Below, piece after piece: positions 57,201-64,000 of a DNA stretch of 64,000 nucleotides; positions within the stretch are counted from its first letter, which is position 1, and every line of letters starts with the position of its first letter. The position numbers were made by a program, and so were the translations under genes. Source of the stretch: Mytilus trossulus (taxonomy: Eukaryota; Mollusca; Bivalvia; Mytilida; Mytilidae); the NCBI RefSeq assembly GCF_036588685.1, contig NC_086373.1:4340001-4404000 (forward strand), given 5' to 3'. Under the pieces are notes generated by a model. That model saw nothing but the letters and a program-made list of their open reading frames with translations. It did no database searches and was not told the origin of the DNA.

Positions 57201-60200
57201 GGCTTGGTGGAAAGATTGAAAAAAAGTTGGAGTAAGTTGACATTTTACAAGAATTAAAATCATCACTCTGCATGTATTTGTGCCTAGTATACAGTTTATA
57301 GTTAAAGGTTTTTAAAAAACAGGGAAAAGGAATATATAATTTTTTCAAAGAGACAACAAGAGAATTGTTTACATAATGAAAAGACTTGGACTTCTTTGAA
57401 AACTTATAAACCTTAGACTAGTTTTCCTTGTAAGTCAAAATATAATTATAGATTCATTTTAACTGGAAATTTATTTCTTAAAGTGTAGGCAGTTTTATAG
57501 TAAATGAGGGTTGATTTAAGTGCACAGTTTACAGTTCATATTTGTTCTGTCAATTTTCTATGTAAATTTAAGCGTAATCTTATTTAGGTGCATCACATGT
57601 CTCACCTTCTTATTTCAGAGGTATTAAAGGATTGGGACAAATTACAGGTAAGACATGTATGTAACTGGAGAGGCCTTAGACTTTGGGTAGAGAGATGTTT
57701 TAAACACTTTTAGGCCTGTGTTAATGAAGATGTATTTAACAGTTTTAACAATGCTTTTTAAGCATTCATGTGATAAGAAATTAAAAAAATGATAATTGTT
57801 ACTAAGTTGATTAGAATATATTTAATGCATAACTTAAATTATCAACAGAAATAGTATTTCTTCTGAAAAAAACTTATTAATTTTTGAAAATAACAATTGA
57901 TTACATGTTGCTTAACATCCAGTCGCAAATATTTCATGTATTTGAAAGATGTAAACAATTATAACTGTGTATAACAACATTCGATCAGTGCAAAGCTTTC
58001 ATGGGTTGTCAAGTTCCTTAAACCCCCCTAGAGGTAGTAGTAGAAGTGTATAAGATTTATAAAAAATGATGGATTTTTGTCACACTTTTGACTGAACTGG
58101 AAAATTAGAAAGTGTGTAACTTCAGTAAAGTCAAGTTTTGTAGTCTGGACCATTTGAATTAAGGCTTTTCTTTTTAAAAGATTACACAAATAAGAAAGAG
58201 GTCTTCAGGACTAATTGAAATCCAAACACTTACGAAATTCCTAACAGAATTTTTTAAGTTGATCCTGACAATTTCATAAGAGCACATTTATTTCACAACC
58301 CGTGAATGCTTGATTGATTGTTGGTTGCTGAACGTCCAGTGGCAAATATTTCATGCATATTCAGGACGAGAACAAGTTAATAAAATACAATTTGTAGGTT
58401 GTGTCATAATAGATGTCATTTGTGATGATGGTCTGGGAAAATTGGACTGCCACTGGAAAATGAGGGTACATGTATATTGGATAGGGACAAAAATTTTGCC
58501 TTACAACAGGCCACCTACAGGCCCCCAAAGAGTTGTTGCAATGGTTCTTAACGTACAAAGGGCGTTGCACTCTCTTTACACGAGACAACGTCCCCAATCT
58601 GAACGGACATGGCTGTGAACTTAATTCATCCCGCACAGCCAAATGGACACCCACTTCGGCAAGCGTTTTACTGCCAGTCAGAAGAAGACCAAGTGACCAT
58701 ATTTTATTCTCTAGTCACCCTTGGGGGACAACCTTTGAATGTATTGAGAACATAGTTTCAGCATTGAACAGTATACTCTATAATATGTTCAAGCACTAGA
58801 TTTGAAAATCCCTCAGTAATCACACATGATTAATCAGCTGTGCACTCATAATATGATTTATATTCTACTTTCAGTTAGAGCAGAAGAGGTCAGCTCCTGC
58901 AAGGTAAGCTATTTTGAGGGTATCTAATATGTCATAATAGAAAAACAAATGATATGGAGTATTCAGTAATGACACAAAATCAGAGGGGGTTAGGATAAAG
59001 AACTTGTTCAAAGTTACAAATTTAACAGAAATTATGAATCTTTCATATGTCCATCTCTAAGATTAAAATACTAATTTTTCTTAAATGATTTAAATAGAAT
59101 AATAATAACTCACTTGCACCTTCTGTTGATAAATTTATAATTATTCCAAAATGTACAGAGTTTGTCTGGTGGTCTTATTTATTATTATACTTTCTATATT
59201 TATTACATACTGAGGATTACTTCTTCAGCTTTTATATTCAAATCAATGTTCAGATTTTTTTTTTCAGAAATGTTCTAGTTTTGAAGTCACTTTAACAGTT
59301 AAAAATTGAGAAGATTTGAATGTGTAAGATATATTGAATATTTTGTTTTGTTATTAATAGGAGTCAGCAACGTTACATTTTAATGCTACTAAATTGGACA
59401 AGAAAGATTTTCTGGGCAAGTCGGATCCCTTCCTGATTTTTTACAAGGCAAATGAAGATACCAGGTAAATAGTAACATCACACCTGAAGGTTATGAACTA
59501 TCTTGGATTTTATCTATTAACATTGAATTCTTTCAGCAAGATTATACTTCAAATATTTTACATTTATTTCAAGAAAAATAGACAATAAAAAATAAGCATT
59601 TAAAAAGAAACCTATTCCTTCCTACCAAAAATAACAATACCACATGTGACTTACATTTATATATAACAAAACGTTTGACAGTGCTTGGATTTTGTCAACA
59701 TCTTTTATAAAATATTTTTTTTTTTACTGTTTTTCTATTAAAGCAATTTATGTGTGACAAGTCATTTATGCAACTGTAGATTTTGAGTACTGTTATCTTT
59801 TTTTAACTATAGATTGCATTTTTTTTTAAAGATTCTAGGAACAAATAAGTTTCTAAAAATCTCAATCCTTCAATATCAGATATAAATATGCACCTTTAAA
59901 TTTTATAAGAAATTGTTATCTAAATACATATACAACCAGATGTTTGAGACAGCAACCTATTTAATCAAACATGATATCTAGAGGTCACTTTCAATATTTA
60001 AAAAAACATAAAAACATAACGGAAAGATAAACTCTGATAGGGATTCTGACTAACACCTAGATAAACTCTGACAAAGATTCTGACTAACATTCAGATAAAC
60101 TCTGACAGGGATTCTGACTAACATTCAGATAAACTCTGACAGGGATTCTGACTAACACCCAGATAAACTCTGACAAAGATTCTGACTAACACCTAGATAA

Positions 60201-63200
60201 ACTCTGACAAAGATTCTGACTAACATTCAGATAAACTCTGACAGGGATTCTGACTAACACCTAGAAAAACTCTGACAAAGATTCTGACTAACATTCAGAT
60301 AAACTCTGATAGGGATTCTGACTAACACCCAGATAAACTCTGACAAAGATTCTGACTAACATTCAGATAAACTCTGACAGGGATTCTGACTAACATTCAG
60401 ATAAACTCTGACAGGGATTCTGACTAACATTCAGATAAACTCTGACAGGGATTCTGACTAACACCTAGATAAACTCTGACAAAGATTCTGACTAACATTC
60501 AGATAAACTCTGACAGGGATTCTGACTAACACCTAGATAAACTCTGACAAAGATTCTGACTAACACCTAGAAAAACTCTGACAAAGATTCTGACTAACAC
60601 CTAGAAAAACTCTGACAAAGATTCTGACTAACATTCAGATAAACTCTGACAGGGATTCTGACTAACACCTAGAAAAACTCTGACAAAGATTCTGACTAAC
60701 ATTCAGATAAACTCTGACAGGGATTCTGACTAACACCTAGATAAACTCTGACAAAGATTCTGACTAACATTCAGATAAACTCTGACAGGGATTCTGACTA
60801 ACACCTAGATAAACTCTGACAGGGATTCTGACTAACACCTAGATAAACTCTGACAGGGATTCTGACTAACACCTAGATAAACTCTGACAAAGATTCTGAC
60901 TAACATTCAGATAAACTCTGACAGGGATTCTGACTAACATTCAGATAAACTCTGATAGGGATTCTGACTAACACCTAGAAAAACTCTGACAAAGATTCTG
61001 ACTAACATTCAGATAAACTCTGATAGGGATTCTGACTAACACCCAGATAAACTCTGACAAAGATTCTGACTAACATTCAGATAAACTCTGACAGGGATTC
61101 TGACTAACACCCAGATAAACTCTGACAAAGATTCTGACTAACATTCAGATAAACTCTGACAGGGATTCTGACTAACATTCAGATAAACTCTGACAGGGAT
61201 TCTGACTAACACCTAGATTAAGTCTGACAGGGATTATGACTTACACCCAGATAAACACTGACAGGGATTCTGATTAACACCTAGATACACTTTGACAGGG
61301 ATTCTGACTAACACCTAGATTAACTCTGACAGGGATTCTGACTAACACCTAGATAAACTCTGACAAAGATTCTGACTAACATTCAGATAAACTCTGACAG
61401 GGATTCTGACTAACATTCAGATAAACTCTGATAGGGATTCTGACTAACACCTAGAAAAACTCTGACAAAGATTCTGACTAACATTCAGATAAACTCTGAT
61501 AGGGATTCTGACTAACACCCAGATAAACTCTGACAAAGATTCTGACTAACATTCAGATAAACTCTGACAGGGATTCTGACTAACACCCAGATAAACTCTG
61601 ACAAAGATTCTGACTAACATTCAGATAAACTCTGACAGGGATTCTGACTAACATTCAGATAAACTCTGACAGGGATTCTGACTAACACCTAGATTAAGTC
61701 TGACAGGGATTATGACTTACACCCAGATAAACACTGACAGGGATTCTGATTAACACCTAGATACACTCTGACAGGGATTCTGACTAACACCTAGATTAAC
61801 TCTGACAGGGATTCTGACTAACACCCAGATAAACACTGACAGGGATTCTGATTAACACCTAGATACACTCTGACAGGGAATCTGACTAACACCCAGATAA
61901 ACACTGACAGGGATTCTGACTAACACCTAGATAAACTCTGACAGGGATTCTGACTAACACCTAGATAAACTCTGACAGGGATTCTGACTAACACCTAGAT
62001 AAACTCTGACAAAGATTCTGACTAACATTCAGATAAACTCTGACAGGGATTCTGACTAACACCTAGATAAACTCTGACAAAGATTCTGACTAACACCTAG
62101 ATAAACTCTGACAGGGAATCTGACTAACACCTAGATAAACTCTGACAAAGATTCTGACTAACATTCAGATAAACTCTGACAGGGATTCTGACTAACACCT
62201 AGATAAACTCTGACAAAGATTCTGACTAACACCTAGATAAACTCTGACAGGGAATCTGACTAACACCTAGATAAACTCTGATAGGGATTCTGACTAACAC
62301 CTAGATAAACTCTGACAGGGATTCTGACTAACATTCAGATAAACTCTGACAGGGATTCTGACTAACATTCAGATAAACTCTGACAGGGATTCTGACTAAC
62401 ACCCAGATAAACACTGACAGGGATTCTGATTAACACCTAGATACACTCTGACAGGGAATCTGACTAACACCTAGATAAACTCTGACAGGGATTCTGACTA
62501 ACACCTAGATAAACTCTGACAGGGATTCTGACTAACACCTAGATAAACTCTGACAGGGATTCTGACTAACACCTAGATAAACTCTGACAAAGATTCTGAC
62601 TAACATTCAGATAAACTCTGATAGGGATTCTGACTAACACCTAGATAAACTCTGACAAAGATTCTGACTAACATTCAGATAAACTCTGACAGGGATTCTG
62701 ACTAACATTCAGATAAACTCTGACAGGGATTCTGACTAACACCTAGATAAACTCTGACAGGGATTCTGACTAACACCTAGATAAACTCTGACAAAGATTC
62801 TGACTAACATTCAGATAAACTCTGACAGGGATTCTGACTAACACCTAGATAAACTCTGACAGGGATTCTGACTAACACCTAGATAAACTCTGACAGGGAT
62901 TCTGACTAACACCTAGATAAACTCTGACAGGAATTCTGACTATAACCTAGATAAACACTGACAAGGCTATTGACTTTCATCCAGATAAACATTGACAAAG
63001 GGACTACTAACACAAAGGTTCCTGGTTCGATTCCAGTTAGGGATGAAACTTTCAGGAACTCAATTTTCGGCTCTCCCTCGACACCATTTGCGAGTATTGT
63101 CTTGAGGAAACAATGATAGTCCGTCGGAAGGGGAAGATAAATGGCTGACCCGTGTTAAGAGAGAGCCATATCTCTTGCACGTTAAATACACCCTTGTAGA

Positions 63201-64000
63201 TTTTGAAAAAGAGTAGGCTAATGCCGCTACAAGGCAGCACTCGGACCGGCAAAGTGGAAAGGGATTAATATAAGTTGAAAAACTTGTTTCCCAATCCACT
63301 ATAAATATATATGTTTAAACTATTGACAGGGTTTCTAACTTACACCTAGATAAATAATGTAAAAGCTTCTCTGATTTACACATAGATAAAAACTGAAAAG
63401 GCTTCTAACTTACACCTGAAATAATGCTTCTGACATACACCTAGATAAACACTGACAAGCCTTCTCTGACTTACACCTGAAATAATTCTTCTGATATACA
63501 CCTAGATAAACACTGACAGGCCTTCTCTAACTTACACCTGGAATAATGCTTCTGTCATACACCCAGATAAACACTGACAAGCCTTCTCTGACTTACACAT
63601 AGATAAACACTGGAAAGGCTTCTAACCTAAACCTAAAATAAGGCTTCTGATTTACACCTAGATAAAGACTGACAATGCTTCTGACTAAGGCCTGAATAAA
63701 CACTGACAAAACTATTGACTTACACCTAGATAACCACTGACAAGGTTTCTGACTTATACCTATATAACACTGACTGGGCTTTCGACTTACACCTAGATAA
63801 ACACTGACAAGGCTTCTGACTTATACCTAGATAAACACTGACAGGGCTTCCGACTAACACCTAGATAAACACTGACAAGGCGTCTTAAACTGGACCCCTG
63901 TTGTGTTCACTTATCGCTACACTGACAACAGGTATGGCCTAAAACCTGTGGTCAGAATTTTGACCACGGGATTTAATAATTCGACAAGACTAGCACATCA
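51208..64000 (+). CDS. CPNE: Copine, 5' part: exons 1-8 (C2A and start of C2B); continues beyond the window
   Basis: Exons 51,208-51,275, 54,649-54,736, 55,504-55,607, 56,225-56,264, 57,158-57,231, 57,619-57,647, 58,875-58,903 and 59,361-59,464 all have GT/AG borders and consistent phases, giving 178 codons plus two bases. After [20 protein letters not shown] comes [21 protein letters not shown]2A with Ca2+-ligand Asp29 and Asp35. [19 protein letters not shown] follows, then YDVDS (Asp89, Asp91) and [16 protein letters not shown]2B begins near residue 145: [18 protein letters not shown] with Asp160 and Asp166. Copines are cytosolic proteins that bind phospholipid membranes in a Ca2+-dependent way through two C2 domains and carry a C-terminal VWA-like domain, here off the right edge. 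Which vertebrate paralogue it matches is undecided. Introns 1, 2 and 8 each hold a tandem array. Confidence 0.95.
51540..52590 (+). mobile_element. Tandem-core element, family F, nested in the GATATC satellite
   Basis: Begins TTGTCGAGCCTTCGACTTTA (hairpin TTCGACTTTAGTCGAA), then a GTCGGCGTCGGCG-rich leader, then four ~190-bp units (CACTCTGTGGTTAAAGTTTT, then CAAACTTGGACAGAAGCTTG, then GGACTTAGTTTTTCTGCCAG) and a diverged tail ending in GGGTTCCGCGGAACCC. The tail is the same as window positions 1-345. Confidence 0.8.
52905..53219 (+). mobile_element. RT-element 3' UTR fragment nested in the GATATC satellite
   Basis: Matches the 3' UTR of the minus-strand fragment at 43,190-43,500, from TTCCTTACGTCGTAACTAC to CTTTCGTCCCTCTTTT. 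The copy starts right at the end of the coding part, as expected for a strongly 5'-truncated insertion. The open frame inside (53,005-53,235) is not a gene. Confidence 0.82.
54917..55108. repeat. 32-bp tandem repeat, six units (copine intron 2)
   Basis: CAGCTGAGAGAGTCATCTCC starts at 54,917, 54,949 (one change), 54,981, 55,013, 55,045 and 55,077. The units are almost identical and contiguous, so there are no spacers. Confidence 0.95.
56390..56520 (-). mobile_element. Strongly diverged family B fragment (copine intron 4)
   Basis: Order of GAGGTGAGCTTCAGCTGG, TTAGTTCAGTGATA and GCCAAACTATCAGAGAATTACA mirrors GGCGTCCTTCAGCTGGCCCC, TAGTTCAGTGATAATG and CATACTAATTCCCAAATTGTACA of the copy at 47,690-47,765. 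Confidence 0.5.
58310..58680 (-). mobile_element. SINE with conserved central domain (copine intron 6)
   Basis: On the minus strand it carries GGGGACGTTGTCTCGTGTAA, then GTACGTTAAGAACC, and ends CATGAAATATTTGCCACTGG then CGTTCAGCAACCAACAATCA. I recognise the tail as a widespread bivalve SINE end. A partial second tail lies at 57,902-57,960. Confidence 0.65.
60030..63890. repeat. 34-bp minisatellite with higher-order structure (copine intron 8)
   Basis: Units read GATAAACTCTGACA, then AAGATTCTGACTAACATTCA or GGGATTCTGACTAACACCTA. They run nearly perfectly from 60,030 to 62,990 and, after a SINE (63,002-63,318), as decayed units to 63,890. A rare variant block starting GATTAAGTCTGACAGGGATT appears at 61,216 and 61,692, 476 bp (14 units) apart, showing block duplication. 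Confidence 0.95.
63002..63318 (+). mobile_element. tRNA-derived SINE nested in the minisatellite
   Basis: A polymerase III box B (GGTTCGATTCC, 63,024-63,034) lies in a tRNA-like head; the body from 63,100 matches the SINE at 18,440-18,680 (ATGATAGTCCGTCGGA, CCGTGTTAAGAGAGAGCCA, TAATGCCGCTACAAGGCAGC). Box A is not visible. Better-ordered units lie to its left and decayed ones to its right. Confidence 0.78.

Noticed and set aside
60030-62990. Regular 34-bp array as a CRISPR
   Set aside because: Units are contiguous with no unique spacers; the genome is eukaryotic. The same holds for the 32-bp array at 54,917.
63024-63034. Box B as evidence for a tRNA gene
   Set aside because: No cloverleaf or acceptor stem; the downstream body is a SINE.

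Overview
This is a eukaryotic, AT-rich, repeat-dense window, most probably from a marine mussel (Mytilus or a close relative). The basis is several interspersed repeats whose wording I recognise as typical of Mytilus (the tail ending GGCAATCATACCACATC, the tail containing GAATGGAAATGGGGAATGTG, and the hammerhead-bearing repeat at 28.7 kb), together with small-exon, long-intron genes coding for conserved animal proteins. The species call is inference; no search was possible.

Five host genes are supported. (1) 2,259-2,537, minus: one first coding exon that looks like the N-terminus of an invertebrate TRPV-type channel; the rest lies off the left edge. (2) 11,223-16,678, plus: a complete four-exon CDPF1 homologue. 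(3) 35,943-38,326, minus: a complete two-exon prostanoid-receptor-like GPCR with Val where prostanoid receptors carry the ligand-binding Arg in helix 7. (4) 42,229-46,053, minus: a complete four-exon, six-cysteine, single-pass membrane protein of the Shisa/CYYR1 kind. (5) 51,208 to beyond 64,000, plus: the first eight coding exons of a copine (C2A plus the start of C2B). For genes 2, 4 and 5 the exon phases close exactly.

The rest is mobile and tandem DNA. A 9.26-kb Ty3/Gypsy-type LTR element (17,996-27,256) has long LTRs, an ATAC target duplication, a tRNA-Leu primer site, decayed gag-pol and an extra C2H2 zinc-finger ORF between pol and the 3' LTR. Its 5' LTR carries a TTAA-flanked element that itself carries a SINE; the other LTR preserves the empty site. 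There are decayed non-LTR elements: an R2-like (RLE-type) element at 32.9-35.8 kb and jockey/CR1-like RT relics at 29.9-32.2 kb. Several short inverted-repeat elements have clear 8- or 9-bp target duplications (10.5, 13.7, 32.2 and 41.1 kb). Helitron/pearl-like elements with tandem cores occur at 1, 5.2, 12.7 and 51.5 kb. Fragments of at least two related unclassified RT elements are scattered throughout.

Most noteworthy are a nearly intact hammerhead ribozyme (28,705-28,748), a 21-bp-period array of palindromic GATATC cores filling copine intron 1, a 34-bp minisatellite with a 476-bp higher-order period in copine intron 8, and a 35-bp perfect palindrome bracketed by an 8-bp duplication (41,073-41,123).
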